Source of the DNA: Manduca sexta
Lineage: Eukaryota; Arthropoda; Insecta; Lepidoptera; Sphingidae
Length of the DNA stretch: 64,000 nucleotides
NCBI RefSeq assembly: GCF_014839805.1
Contig: NC_051141.1
Location: forward strand, 6,518,777 to 6,582,776
Direction of reading: 5' to 3'
Part shown: positions 32,501-47,299 of the stretch, one piece after another
Position numbering within the stretch: the first letter of the stretch is position 1
Layout: each line of letters begins with the position of its first letter
Translations under genes and position numbers: made by a program
The notes under the pieces: model-generated
The model's database searches: none
The model's input: the letters and a program-made list of their open reading frames with translations, nothing else
Told to the model about the DNA's origin: nothing

Positions 32501-35500
32501 AATTTGAGACTGTATTTAAATAACCTTCTTAAAATATATTTATGTTGAACCCTGACCGATTGTAAAGTTTATAATGTTAAATGAATTTAAAATATATGTT
32601 TTTGAACATTTTTTTCAGTGTCCATAATTAATTTAAGGTAAATTATTTATTTGTTAATTCTAAAATGGATCTCGCTACTTAATAATAACGTACTCGGATT
32701 AATTTTGTAGTTTCAAATGTACGAATATTCTAAATATAGATACAATGTATGCGTATTAAATTAAATAAAATAATATGAAAACTGTGTAATCCATTACACC
32801 CTTTAATTATGAGCCTAGACTTAAGAATTTTCAGTTGATAAAAGATCTGACATAAAAGAAAAGTTAAAACTCTGGCATAAAAATAATTTATTGGAGACGA
32901 TTCAGATAAGAATTCAGAAAGTAAAAGATAATCTGAAATCTGTGGAGGGCATTAATTTCCTGACTGAAGCACTACGAGTTCGGATTCCAGCTCGGTGTCT
33001 TTTAAATCATACTGATTCAAAAATCCGTTGAAATCTCAATTCGATTCATATTGGAGTGCATTTTTTCTGATTGCTTGAACTTGATTCGAGATTTTTCCAA
33101 CGCCACTTTACTGATAGTTCGACAATGTCTCCACGAGAGACTCGGTCTATAGGGACACACATACACACTTTTTTCCTTTTTTTGAGCATTGAATTAACCG
33201 CTTTCCGGTGTAAGATAGGTATAGTAAGCTACTACGAGTGGTATTTGCCCAGTGTTGTTATACAAGCAAACTGGTATGTAAGATACAAAATGGTTAAGGA
33301 TTTACACCCAATTTTTCAATATACAGATGTTTTAACAGGTTCTCTCTATTTATATAGGTAATTGAAAGTCAAAATTACAGAATTATTTATCTTATATAAA
33401 TGATTTGACAATTGATAAAAGCCTCCAGAGAAATAATTATAGCATCAGATATATTGTTTGAAATTATAATTCTAAATTCAAATCCAATTATATTAGGGCA
33501 AAAATAAATTAAATGTTCAACATAGTTTGCCTCCGAGATAGTTCAAACATTGATTGTAATTTAATACACGCATCTATCACTCCTATGGCATTCAAAGTAA
33601 AGGCAAATAACATAATATTAAATATAAAAACACATTCCTAACCAACACAACTGCCAAGTATTTCTGGGATAAATAACAACAATACTTAAAAATAATTTAA
33701 AACCACACTGATAAATAAAGAAAAATCTTTCATTTCAAACAGAGATAAATATTTAACACTTGTTGAATATCGTTCCATGAAAATGCATCGAATTGGACCA
33801 ATATTGGAGATAGTTGAACCGATTTAGACAACAATGGACTGGCCTGTCGCAAAATTGTACCAATTACATTATAAAATAAGCAATTGTAATGTTCTATTGT
33901 TATTTAAATTGCGTTTGCTCATATATTTATGTTGACGAACGAAAGGTCACTACGAATAAACAATACAGCACCCATTAAAAATATATTACAGAAGTGCAAA
34001 CAACCGTAGTCGCTGGAGATGGCTGTGTTTTTACGAGATTTTAAGTCCATAATTTTGCTCGCACGAAATCTTTTTAAATTCTAACTGACAATAATATAGT
34101 TGTTGGCGACTTAGAGCTCTAATATGATTTACTACTTGTATGAGAGCGTTCCGTAATATTCTTATTAATAGTACAAACATTTAACATCGTTAAGGCCTAC
34201 CCCCGGCCAAAACGAAGAGCTCACATAACTTAGAAACTATCTATTCGGAGTTTATAATACATAAAACATACATCATTATAATTTGCAACTAACACTATTA
34301 TATAAACAATTTATTAAGAAATAATTTAGCATTTCGAAAAGATTTTAAATAGATGTTTTTAAAAAATTGTAAATCATTGTAAGTATATTCCCGCTCGTAT
34401 CCCACGCGCCGCTGAGTACGGAATGAATTTCTCAAGGCCGTTTGTCAGGGCGGGGACTTAATAGTATTCGGTGTGATTTTCTGCCAAGAGATAACTTCAT
34501 TTTGAGGTTGGTTTGTACACTGTGGCCAATATGTGGTTTATTGCGCTTTCCAAATTTCAAAATAGTAAATAAAATTATTAATATTTGTTGCCGGTATTGA
34601 TACTTGTTTTCGTAACAAAGACGTAGGTACCAAAAGTGTTGTGTCTATGTGTAAGTTAACATTTATTTAATCATTAAAATGTTTAAAATATAAGTTGTAT
34701 TGTACTCTTCCAAACTTCTACGATGCAAAACTTAATTTACGATATTGGTGGGGGTTAATGATATTGCTCAAACTGAATAACTTTATAACAAGTAGTTACA
34801 TTGTACGAAATTTAGTTCTGTGATCCAATAAATTATGTGATCTGTATTACTCGTTTCATTTAATACATTTATTATATTTTAAAAATATTATTTTGACGAA
34901 TAAGCTAATAGAGTACTTCTCGCAACCGCTCGCCCTGTCAACAGTAGATGATTACAACTCAGATTTATGAATCAGCGATTCTTTTTCCAGTAAATAAAAA
35001 CATAATCAAAGCTTGAATTTTACAATTACTATTGTTTAGTGTAGAGTAGAAACCACAAATACCTAATTTACTTACTTATCAACTGAATTAGTACAGATTA
35101 AAGTAATTTACGAATTCAAAATGTTAAGACTGTACTGAATAGTTGCTAAGCAAAATCACGACGGCCATTATGGTATTTCTCAGCTTGCCCAGGCATTTGG
35201 CGTAGTCACAAGCAATGTACGGATTATATAGATGCCGAAAGATTAAAATGATTAAATTTTAAAATGTTTTCATTTAAACATTTCGAATTTGCTATCAATA
35301 ATAACATAGTATGATTAAAAATATTTAATCTTGGGCAATTTCATATTTCCTGCTAAAGTAAAAACTTACATATTCATAACGTGGAAAGCAGTTATGTTAT
35401 AATAGTAAGTATTAAAATATTATATTTAACAAAAAACGTCTATATTATATACGATATTCTCTTTAATCCAAATTATAAATTGCATACTATGGCAAAATAT

Positions 35501-36189
35501 AAAAATCAATCCCTATTTTCCTAGTTTATCGCATCACGCGTGAATGGATGGAACATTTGCCCTATTTTTTTTGTTTTGTTTATTGCCAGGAGAAGGTTCT
35601 TATGAAAGAAAAAATTAAGAAAAGTGAGCGGCACATTAAAAAATTAAAAAAAAACTTAACGACAATATTTTACATAACTGTCAGTTTTTGGAAATTACTG
35701 TCAGAGATTGACAGCATGCGTGTATCATAAAGGATTACTACATAAAGGAATACTTACATAAAGGATATCATAAACATATGTCTAAAAATAATAAATAATA
35801 AGACAAATTCTAACACATAGGTACGACTATTAAAGGTATGCATAGCATTCTCACACAAATAGTATCTACATAAATACAAAATATAGTAAGATCAGAAAAT
35901 ACTGTAACAAACAGAACAGAGCCTCGTTTCGAGATTAAAATTAGTGGGTACAAAACAACAATAAATCTTTGAAAATAATAATAATAAAAATTTATTTACA
36001 CTAACTACGAATTACAATAAAAAAGTAAAAAAAAAAATCAAATTTTCAAGTAAAATTAAATTACACTGTGAACTTTTCTCTACTTTGTCCAGCAGTCTAT
36101 CATAAATGTTGCTTATTTTACAATAAAAATAGTATTTTAATATAAAATTAATATTTTAATTTAAATGTATACCTACTATCTAATAGTAA
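29581..36189. other. Gene desert downstream of Rdl
   Basis: AT-rich, no recognisable exons. A GC-rich pocket at 31660-31735 has alternating GCG/GGTGCCG motifs and short open frames on both strands, but no family match. Another moderately GC-rich patch is at 34385-34465. Confidence 0.5.
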
Positions 36190-36525
36190 GGTTCACAGAA
36201 CACATATTAGAGAGAGAACTGATGGTAGGTCTCTCATATGTAAGAGTCTGCCTGGGTAGGTTCTACCGCAATGTCTATTTCTGCCGCCAAGCAGCAGTGT
36301 GTAGACACTGTTGTGTTCCCGTTTGAAGGACATTATAGCCAGCGTAATTACTTGACATAATGATACTTAACATCTCACTCTCAGAATGAGAAGCGCAATT
36401 GAATACCAAACAATACTTTGTATTTCAAGGTGTTGAAGTGTTTGTACTGTTTATGGGCGGTCCTATCGCTTACCATCAGGCGGACGGCAAACTCGTCTCG
36501 TCATTCAATGCAAAAAAAGAGAAAT
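36190..36525 (+). repeat. Lepidopteran retroelement 3' end with A-tail
   Basis: Contains gatggtaggtctctcatatg, ctgccgccaagcagcagtgt, gtgttcccgtttgaagg and gggcggtcctatcgcttacc, then atcaggcggac and an A-run. This is a very common repeat 3' end in Lepidoptera, from memory. Non-coding. Confidence 0.7.
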
Positions 36526-39500
36526 AGCATAACTAAACATAAATATTAAATGTTTATACGCAGAGTATAAAACTTGATAAATAGACACAATAGAGGCAGA
36601 GTAAAGGCGTGAATTACAACGAATAAAAAGTATTGAATAAAAATACTGTACAAAAATATCCACTATTTGCTACATTGAAAATTGGAAAAGACTAGTCTAA
36701 AATATTTACGGAATTTCGCGCGTCGAGCGAATATTGCAATTTTCATCAAAACTATATAATACAGTAAATAAATATTTAACGTTTTGAGATCGTCAGTAAT
36801 GTAAAAGTTTATAACAATTAATTAATTATATGTTATGTTTACGTGTAAAAATCTTCGTTTATTCTCAAATCTGAAATTATCGTCGCATAATGAATCCTGG
36901 CTAAGGATGTTTAACTGTAAAACGAATCGAAAATATTACAACGGCGTCAATAACTGCCACATCACGTAGCGTCGGAATTCTGAGGAGAATGCGGAGGTAT
37001 TTCAAGCCGCTTACACGGGTCGATTATTGCTAGCAAGCACATAATAATTATTGCTTAAAAAAGATACCCAGGCGGAACGAGCGCGACGAGGCTATTCTAC
37101 CCTGCTGTGACATGTAAGTGTATACATAATATAGTTTTGGTAAGATATGGATCTAATTTATGGATATAACGTTATCTGTAAAAATAATATGGCGCACACA
37201 AATCAGGGGTTTTATTTTCCTGGTCAACCTATATATGTATATATTAAACTTAAATATTTGTCTCCACTTCCAGTATCATGCTTTCGGTTAATCTTTGATA
37301 TAGCTGAACCCATTAAGGTAGGATTTGCTCGGGCTGGTGGCTCGGTTCAATACCGATGTACTGTTTACCACAAAAATAGCTCCACATATTGAAACTTCAA
37401 AATGTTTTACATATTACTTTAACCTAAATTCGTGTTTCTTTATCTAAAATAAACTTAACCCTTTGAAGTTCATGTAAGTGAAGAAAACTATTATGGACGA
37501 CACAAAAATTTAAAGGTTTTTTGAAATTAAGCACATTTTGTTCAATTTCGTTTGCCGTCGACTGTAAATTCTTATGATACCGAAAAAGTTACATAATATA
37601 ATTATTTGTTTAATCAAAATATTTATAGTCAATATACGGCAATGGGATCTTAATTACGCTACACCGCTTTTCCACCAAAATTAGGAGACAATAAGAATAA
37701 ACACGTCCAGCTTAAATTTAAGGGCTGTCTGAAATATAACGTGGATCCTGAAAGTGATTTTTGTGAAAACATAGTCAAATCTTATACTTCAAGTAAGCTG
37801 TTATTATTATTCCTATGTTACTCTAAAACCTTATTTACCTCTTTGCAAAAATCCACCCAAATTCATTCAACCGCCCACGAGTATAATTCTACAAATCATC
37901 TTGACATCTAAACATAAAAACTTCTCAAATAAACATTCACAACCAGTACTGTAATAGAACTAGAAACTAATAGGAAGAGGAAGTAGGATATAAGCTGTCG
38001 TCTGCAATTTCTTTAATCGTCCCTTTGAAAGTGCGGAAAGCTCTGGCGTTTCCCGATAGCTGCCAGGGCGTATTCGATTCGCTCCATTTGCAGATTTATT
38101 TTCCAAAATCTACTCCATTTAAAACTAGCGAGCGTTTGTCAACAGGCGCAGTAATTTGAAGTACGAATAGTCCAATTTGCTAACGAATAGCATACATTGA
38201 TTAAGTCACACGGGGCTTCATGCTCAATGTGTTAATGGTGTTTTGCTTTGTACGAGTATATAATTTTTTTTTTCTGTTGAGACGAGCAAGTCACTCCTCT
38301 GATGTTTAGCGACTCTACTGCCCAGAGATAGAAGCAATACTATCCTAACTTTGAATTAACTTCGATTATTTAGTACATTATTCGTATAATTACAGGTATA
38401 ATTATTTGTCAGTAATGACCCTCAAATAATTGGCTGCAATCGAATTTCCGAGGCCGCATGTACAATTAAATACATTTTATTCCAATTTGTGCAAAGACCA
38501 ATAGCAATCAAATTCGCATAAGTATTTTATGCTAAAAATTTCAAGAACTAGAACTACTATAAGTCAAGAGACACCAAATTGACTCGACCAAAATATAAAT
38601 TCATCAATAATCGTCAGCAATACTTCATACAGATATAAAGCTTGTTAACTAGTGGTATTTATAAAATCATTTTTATTTGAGTGTTATTTTCGAATAAAAA
38701 TCTTTTCAGAATCAACAGCTCAAAGTAAAACGCCATTTATCATTTTACCAATAACAGTTGAATAATTTTAAGGTGTCAGTTTTATCATCTCTTTTATGCA
38801 TAAAATGCAACCGATTTTCAGCCTTCCTCTTTTAAAAAAATATGAATTCCTAACGTCAAAATTGCCGGCAATACTACCGGCGACAGTTACAAAGTTTTAA
38901 TGTTATTCGTATCTTGCACTCAGTTTTTTCATTTACTCTTAGTTGTGCAAGCAATTCTGCTACTGAGCATGGAGGAGTAAATAAAAGAAATTAATGTTTT
39001 TAAAAGTCTTCTAGGTTAAGGTTATGTAACTTTATTTTTCTTTTTATTATTGATATCAAAATAACTAGACTTAATTACAGAATGACAACGAAATATTATT
39101 TTATCTGTCTACACATGCGTTAAAATCTTTATTTTAATTTGGAAAAAGGCAAGTGAATTTCCTTGAATAGTCGCTAAAACTTTGTTATTGTCTGCCGATG
39201 GATAAATATATTTCTAGGTTTATATCGAAAAGCATCTTCTGAGTTAATCAGTAACATGTATAAAGAAGCAGTTAAGCAGAAAAAAATAAGAAGATAAATA
39301 AATAAAATTTCGGTATAATTATTGAACAAAGTCTTGCATCCTTGTAATTATAATTAGAGTTAAAAGAGTAATTGGTGATGAAGATCGATTGATGACTAAT
39401 TAACTGTATTTAATGATTTACAACTAAAACAATTAAAGTCCAAGATATTTCTTGACATGAAGATACTGAACATTTCATTAGTATCATAATGTGGGGTAGT

Positions 39501-42500
39501 TATCACAAATTATTAGGTTTAACGCAATCATGTTGACTAATCTAGGGTGCAAAAATGCACGAGCCAGCAGCAGAATCGATTATAAAACGCTTAGAAAGGC
39601 TCCTAGTAATCTTCTTAGTGCCGGTTTCCCTCCTAGCATGATGTCTATCGGTTATTAAATTTCGCCTTGCCTTTAAAGCGGATAGTTTGTCTCTTAGCGT
39701 TGCTATTATACGACGAACTTGTTTAATCTGTCTTATAACGTGCTTTTAGTTTTTTGTTTATTTAATAACAAATGTATTACAGAAGAAAATCGAAAAATAA
39801 TACATTAATTTCAATTACAACTAGAGATAACATGGCATGGCTACGCATGATGGGATAAAGGCGTGATACTATGTAATGTAAGGTAATGTACAACTAGACT
39901 ATAAAATTACTATTATTAATCTAGTCGTCTAACAGTCGTTTTGAATAAACAAATATATCCCAATCTTAAACTCCAATCCGATTTCGAGAATGAACCAATC
40001 AAAATAATTCATTTGTGAAAAACCTTTGTTCTGATTTTTTAATTTTTGAGGTAAAAGGCTATAGCAATCGTTTATTGAAAATAGCGGTTAGTCTTACAAT
40101 ATGGACAGATGAGCTTTTAGGCCGCAATGAGTCGCAGATTCAGGTTACTTTAACTGTTTTTATAATAGTCCGGCGGCCATTTTGGAGCTGATGATAATAA
40201 TAAACATAGACATCAATAAACAATGGAAACAGTTATAAATTGGTAAGTTAAGGTATCCAGAATTAAACGGCTTTTCCATCGGAATAAAACAAAATTAGCT
40301 GTGTATGACAAAAGCCAAATTCTCACATCGTACGAAAAAGAATTGCATGCAAGTTTCACGAGCGACTTGTTTTACGTAAGCGTTGTGAAGTGTTGCTTTC
40401 GTAATGAAATGCTGATCCTGTAATTCATTTGTTACGTTTAATACAATAAAGAAGAAGTGATTATCTGTTTCTTATTTTTATATTATGATTTCCACTGTTT
40501 ATCAGTGATTTCCTTATTATTAAGTAATAATATCAAATATTATAATCGATTTTTTATGAACCAATAAGTATGTTAAGTTTCTAAGCAACATACACATCAC
40601 ACATTTATGAATGTGAATCAAAATAAAAACATAACTTGTGCAGCTACACTGAAACTATAATCTATATTGCATAAATAAATAGGTAAAAAGTAAATTGCTT
40701 GAAATAGAAATGCCGAGGCCCGTCTTTACATTCGCATCGGCTAAGCTTAAAACGCCGAGAAAGCTTTGCAAGAATCTTTCAAGTGAATAAAGGCGAAGCG
40801 GAATATAAAATTATTCCTGCAAAAATTCATTGCCAAGGTGAATTTACAAACAGCAAGTTCCCGTTTACTCAGTTAAAGTTAAACAATGCAATATAGAAAG
40901 CGACAACTCCGTCATTTAAACAGAAATTCTCTTTCACTTTGAAAGACAAACGTGTGCCAGTAGTGCTACTAAAATTAATAACAATAAGTGACCTTGGGCC
41001 GAAAGATGAAACGCATATAATATTATTTTTAATAACTTCAAGCAGCTTAAACAAATAACCTTGTTGATGGGTTGAGGGTAGAAGAATAACTTCGGCTACC
41101 ACGGTTTACATTACAAGGTTTCTCGTCACTTAAGTGTGCTTAAATAAAAACAAAACTATTTCACCAAAAGGTGTACAAGCACTTTTGTATGCATACATCG
41201 TTGTCAGTAAAATGTCCAGGAATTGTAAAACAATATCTGATATTTCGAGATAATGAATGCGGTTCTACGTCAACTTTCTGACAGACGGAATTATTACCGC
41301 ATTTATTCATTCAATACAATGAATTTTCATATTTGTTTTCATAATAGTTATAAAATATTTACGGGTCCTACGTATACTAGTACAAGTGCAAAAACACAAC
41401 TTTACAGGAGAGCGATTTAAACATTGTAAACTTTGTAAATTTGTCATAATTCAACAAAAATCTTTGAAATTTTTGAAATATGCTTATAAATAATATTTTA
41501 CAATTTAATACACTCGAATTATCATGTCAACGAAACGAAAACATTGAATTAATGTGTAATTATTCACCGCATATTTTCATAATAGTTTCGTTTTAAAGAG
41601 TCTGTTCACTACACTGATTCATATTTTAACCTTGGCTAAGAGTGTATTAGAAGAAAAGGAAAAATTATTTATTTTACGAATTAAATAAAATTAATTAATT
41701 GTATTAAAAAGTCTGTGATTATACTAGACGGTACCGCGACTGTCTAATGAAATTAGTACTATACTTTTCAATAAAAAAAATCACATATATTATTTTTAAC
41801 CTGCCACGGTCATAAAATGCAATGGTATAATGGCAGACTTCTTTATATATGTACATGATGATGATGATATATAGTACTTAATATAATGTATATAAGTACG
41901 ATATTCGGAATTCATCCCTTTCTTTCGTAAGAGACGAAATTTTGCAAGTGCGCATCTGTACTTATAATTGAAGTTTTTATTGGTTTCGAAGATGATTTTG
42001 TTACTGTTGTATACCAGGTGTTCCAGTTTGGCAAATATTTATAAATACAGAAAAATTTCAACACGAAATACTCCTCGAGTAAAATCATCTACCCTCAAAT
42101 TCTTGGAAATTCAACGGAATTTACTAGAAGCGACATTCATAGAATCCGCACGGTTCTGCGGATATATTCCGTATTCATACGACCGTTATAGATAGGCGTA
42201 AACATTTTGATTGCTGTCTAAGTTTCACTTTGTGTTAAATGTATACATTTGAACAAGCTGTTAACAGTTTAGCGATAAGGAAAAGCGTAAGTGTGCCGTT
42301 GCATTTTAGAACGTATTATTTTTCTGATTCGATAAAATGTAAACTCATGATCCCATCGGGTGTATATTCCAATTATAAAATATGATTACCTGATTTATAA
42401 ACCCAAAATGTTACGCTTTTAGTTGCCCGCCCTGGGAATCGAATTCTAAACACTAGAGTTCACAGTTCACAGCATAATTACGCTCGAAGAAAATCGAGGA

Positions 42501-42738
42501 TACCAAGGTTAAACTATGTAGTACAACTTTATTATTACTATGACTATAGGGAACAGGGGTTTCTGGATTCGATTTTCAGATCGAACAACGTAAGCTTTGA
42601 ATGTCGTGATTTAAACATGACACCTGTGTTGCCCGGGCTTTAGTATTTGAGCCAGACAAGAGGATAGGCAGCACTGCTCTATCACGTTAAGGGAGTTACA
42701 TGTATATAAGCTTGGCGTATGTGAATGCATTAGTTGCG
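36526..42738. other. Gene desert, no gene recognised
   Basis: AT-rich. Patches of higher complexity at 38020-38095 and 40710-40800 could be conserved non-coding DNA, but nothing in one sequence can show this. A SINE-like patch at about 42425-42680 (ccctgggaatcgaattc, gtatttgagcca) is too diverged to classify. Confidence 0.45.
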
Positions 42739-43045
42739 TCTAAAATAAAAAATAAAATAAAATACTTTATTTATCACGTAGGCGAACAAAGTTGCACTTA
42801 TGATACGTCAGAACAAAGAATAAGAATAATTATTATTTCTAAACAACTATTAAAATTACTTATATAACTATGGACATTTTAAATTAGGGATAAAGTTTAT
42901 ACAAAAGACAAGGTACAAACCGAAGTAACCAGCTCGGGCTGGCAAGTAGGGGTAATAGAAGGGTAACGCGTCGCGATCCTCACTGGCGAGGACATGAGCC
43001 CTAGCCTAGCTAACCTACCAGCCTTTCACTGGCTATCGTCGTCTG
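42739..43045. repeat. Interspersed repeat R3, second copy
   Basis: aaaataaaatactttatttatcacgtaggcgaa, split by a diverged AT-rich middle, then agctcgggctggcaagtagg and acgcgtcgcgatcctcactg, ending ctaccagcctttcactgg. Pairs with 19964-20340 in the same orientation. Confidence 0.75.
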
Positions 43046-45299
43046 TTTAATCCTTCCCTTCTCTGTGGATAGAGGTGAGAGTTTACCCTATGTATTACTT
43101 ATGAGTTTTATTCACGTATCGCTAGTTAATTATTTTAGACAAAACATTTTAATGATTCTAATATTTAACTACATGGAGATAATAATTAAAATAACATAAC
43201 AAGACCGATCAAATGAATCCACTTTGTCGCAATTTCCCGCTGTTATAATACTATCGATTCTTAAGCTCGTAAGTTATTTAGTTTCAAAGCACTACTTATT
43301 TCTCAGATGGCTTTCTGAGTGACCCGGCAGGTAGGGGCATGCTCCAGGCGATTGTAGAATAAAAGTGAAAGGAAGTAGTTCAAGGCCGACTCTGAGAGCT
43401 GGAACATTGTGTAGCTCACTTTATAGTACTAAGGACAAGCTAAATGAAATCGATTTAATACTGCAACTTTAAAATAAATAAACGTAGAGTTTCGATTGCC
43501 GTAGAGTTTTATCTTGAATTGGCTTTTAGTAAATATTTATCATTTGGAACTAAGAAATAATTCACCATAAAAACATAATATTAAATAAAGTAGTAAATAT
43601 TATGGAAGTAGTTAGATCATGTTTTGTTCTAGAACGATGCGTTTTCGTCCATACCTTGTAACTAACGAGAAACATTTTTTTTTTATCGGTAAACATTTTT
43701 TTCTCTGTGTGAATAGAAACTGCGTCCTCTCACTTATCAGCTTGGATATTCAATGCAATTTAAAGGCTGTCAGGAATATAAAATTGTAATATTTATGTTT
43801 TTTTTTTATATCAATTTTAAATATTCTTTTGAAGCTTTTAAACGAATCACATTGGAACGCAGTAACAAAGTTTAAATGAATTTTAAACCTGTAAAGTAAA
43901 ATGAAAATCAATTTCAATCGTCATATTTACCGTTCATTTAAACATCGCACCTCTAAAAGCAAAATTCGATATTTCGGCTTATTCGCGTCAGCTCCCGATT
44001 TTAAAAATCAAACGGGAAAAAAAATGTGCAGTGAGAAATAAAATTTTATCGCACTGATCTAAAAATTTGACCCAGTTTTAAGGTAGAGTTTTGATTTCGC
44101 CGTTCAACGTGCCGGAATCGAAACTATCGGCGAACTACGTACGCGTATCTAAAAGGCAAACACCGCAAACTTCATCAGCAAAATAGCATAGGCTGGCTTT
44201 TTGATCGTTCCACTCGCGCAAAAATGTTAAAAGGAAATATGTCCTTTTCAGAAACGAATTCCACTGTCGTTTTGTGAGGTATTTGAATGGATTCGTTTTT
44301 TGAAAAGGGAACGTTTTTACACGTGTGTAGTTTTTTTTTAATAAAGAATAAAGCCACAAACTGGATTCCGGTTGTGATAAAGACAAACTTATAGGTGATA
44401 AAAGCAAAGTTACCGACTCAATTATTTCTAACTACGCAATATTTAAATATACTAATAACTACTTCATTTTCTCGTAAGTTTTTAATCCTATAATCGACAT
44501 AGAACTAATATTTTGTTGATTTGTAAAATCCGCGATATTTTTTGTTATTTTATTTTTTATTCTATAGTTAAGTAACTTTTGCTCGCGGCTCAGCCCGCGT
44601 GAAAACGTTTATATTTTTAGCGCTGTATATTTTCCCGAGATAAAAAGTAGGCAGGAAAAATGTAGCTTTCTATTAGTGAAAGAAAAATCAAAATTCGTTT
44701 TGCTGAAGGTTAAAGAACGTTACAATGATATTAAGTGATAATTTTTATCACCAGCCTATAAACTCATATTTCCAAAAGAACCAGAATACGTAAACCGCTC
44801 TAAAAATAAGTAAGAGATTAAACGGACTTGTTTAGTTGGATTTAGTTAAGGCTTCTAATAATCTTACCTATCATAAGAAACGTAACACGCTATTACTTAT
44901 GATTTGAGATAGAGTCGTAGTTATATACAAGTTATATACTAGTCGTCGTTGAGATGAACCCAAAAAATAATATGGCATTAATGAACGAAATAAGCGAATA
45001 ATTGTGTTGTACACGAAACATTAATGTTTTTATTCTGACTCTACCACTGCAATTTACAAACAGTAAACACCATAATTAAGATATTTAACACCAGTTTCTG
45101 TTTATTGTTTATCAACTGTTCCCACGAAGTGTGCGAGGACTTAGACCTATTTCTTGTGTATTCCCGCGACACACTTCCCATAACACTGTATCTTAAGCTA
45201 AGTTTAGTCTAGCAAGTTTTCTCATTATATTGCGCACGGACTTCCAGACACGTTTACACCAGCAATGATATTTTAATAATATTGTACAAACGTATCCGT
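43046..45299. other. Gene desert; short repeat start at 44577
   Basis: No gene recognised. acttttgctcgcggctcagcccgcgtg at 44575-44601 is a fragment of the repeat type seen at 5055 and 55286. Confidence 0.5.
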
Positions 45300-45466
45300 C
45301 AATCGGAGCGTGAAGAAGCAATAAAGCAAGACGATAGAACTGTGCCTACCGGTCGGAGATAGCTCTCTCTTGTCAGTTGGGATGTTTTGGGACATCTATT
45401 GACTTACCACCAGGTGTAGTTACGCCATTTCTCGTGCCTCATATATATATAAAAAAAAAAAAAAAA
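45300..45466 (+). repeat. A-tailed retroelement 3' fragment
   Basis: ctcttgtcagttgggatgtt and caccaggtgtagttacgcca precede tatatatat and a run of about 15 A. The order resembles the end of the repeat at 18740-19065. Its 82-codon ORF is not a gene. Confidence 0.6.
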
Positions 45467-45627
45467 ACTCGCCACAATGTCTGCAGAATTCGCAATTTGC
45501 ACAAGACAGATTGCCGCGGCTGTTTACACGGAGAAAATCTTTTACGGAAGATAACTTCTGAAAGTTTTCTTATTAATCTAAATGTCGCTGTATATTTAAG
45601 TCAAAATAAAGCCTCATATTTTTAACC

Positions 45628-46000
45628 GTCTTAAAAAAAGGAGGAGGTTCTCAATTGGTCTTTTTTTGTGTTTGTTACGCGATTACTCCGCCAATTGTGG
45701 ACCGCTGTTTCGATACTTTTTGGTCGAAAGGCGATACTTTTAACGTGGTCCATAGTCACCAAATCAGGATCTGATGATTGGATCCTGGAGAAATTGAGGG
45801 CAATCCTCAAATTTTATAGGCCCATACATCGTTTTTCGCAAATTTTATGAAGTAACTTAAGTATTTGCTTGTGTTATAATTTTTATTAGGCACCGACTCC
45901 AAAATTGGTAACCAGTATATACCTAGGTAATGTTAAACAAATTTTTGGTATTTAGTGCTTTTTAAAAGGCGGTTTAATTTTTTGTTACAATGTTTTTATT
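45628..46000 (+). repeat. Lepidopteran repeat (aaaggaggaggttctcaatt type)
   Basis: Begins accgtcttaaaaaaaggagg then aggttctcaattgg, and contains gcaccgactccaaaattggt and gtatatacctaggtaa. These are familiar blocks of a repeat widespread in Lepidoptera. The SINE at 46106 follows about 100 bp later. Confidence 0.6.
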
Positions 46001-46105
46001 AGTAATCATCGAATCTTTAGTAAACAGAGAAAGTGACGTTTGTCGAGTCAAACAATATCTCATAAATTGCTGTCTTACGTTACAATATCTATTCCACGCT
46101 TAAAA

Positions 46106-46440
46106 AGCGGCGATAGCCTAGTTGGGTGTGGAACGGCCTGCCAAGACGAATGTCCGCAGGTTCAAATCCCAAGGGCACACACCTCTGACTTTTCAAAAAT
46201 CATGTGTGTATTCTTTGTGAATTTATCGTTCGCTTTAACGGTGAAGGAAAACATCGTGAGGAAACGTGCACATCTGAGAAGTTAGCTATAGGAATATCAA
46301 AGGTGTATGAAGTCTACCAATCCCTACTAGGCCAGCATGGTGGACTAAGGCCTAATCCCTCTCAGCAGTAGAGGAGGCCCGTGCTCAGCAGCGGGCAAGT
46401 ATATAATACAGGGCTGATATTATTATAATGATAATTATTA
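46106..46440 (+). repeat. tRNA-derived SINE, plus orientation
   Basis: Internal RNA polymerase III promoter boxes are visible: A box tagcctagttgg (46114-46125) and B box ggttcaaatccc (46159-46170). The body runs through ttcgctttaacggtgaagga and ctctcagcagtagaggaggc to a ttattataatgataa tail. Reverse complement of the copy at 16838-17155, with high similarity. Not an intact tRNA gene: no acceptor-stem pairing fits. Confidence 0.85.
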
Positions 46441-47299
46441 TATATTCTTAGTATCAAAAAATCTATGATTTGATTATAGTATAGATGTATAGAAAATTTA
46501 TAGATAAATAAATTTCTTATTAGAAAACTATGTAACATTAGGATTGTGAAGACTTTAATCACAATAATTAATAGGTATTTAATTTTAAAACTACTTTAAC
46601 TCACAATTGATGTGCATTAGTAATTGACAATATTTCAAAATGTAAACGTGCCTAAAACAAAAATTATTTTAATTTTTCTACTCTGAGTTCGATTATGTAT
46701 TTATAATATTTTTTAGTACTTACTTAATTTCGAAGAAAAATATTAAGAACCGAAAAATGTTTGATGACGTTGTACATAATATTATGGTTGAGTGAACTAG
46801 TTCATTGGTCCACCTTACTATCGTTTTAAAAAACTAATATAATTTGTCAATGTCAAATGTCAATATTACAATAGGTTCGTCCACAAGTACGTCACAATCT
46901 CAAAGCAGTCACAGCTGTAATTTTCAAAGAATGAGAGAGAAATAAAAAAAAAACTTTCACTTCACTTCACTTTTTTACTGAAAAACAAAGGTCATTACGT
47001 CTTGAGCCGTATATATGACGTCATTTGGTGCTTAGGTTGTTTTAGAATAAAAAAAACCAAAGTGGAAAAAAGAATGAAAATATCTGAGTTTTGAAAAAAA
47101 TATATGTGTCTCTTAATTTTAGATCTAATTTCATAAAATATAAATATTTGAGTATGTCGAAAAAATTAAATGTTGTCAATTGAATAATATTTCATATTAT
47201 AGGAATGTTATACGAGTGGATAATTTATCTCTAAAACGAACGTCTTTTCCAAGGCCGTTCAAAACTTTTTTATAAAACTTTATATACACCAAAGTTTGT
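46441..47299. other. Intergenic, nothing recognised
   Basis: AT-rich, no coding signal; short cttcacttcactt microsatellite-like run near 46957-46972. Confidence 0.5.

Noticed and set aside
44135..44407. 90-codon minus-strand ORF
   Set aside because: Two overlapping frames of similar length and no family signature; consistent with chance.
46106..46180. A functional tRNA gene
   Set aside because: A and B boxes are present, but acceptor and anticodon stems do not pair. It is the head of a SINE.
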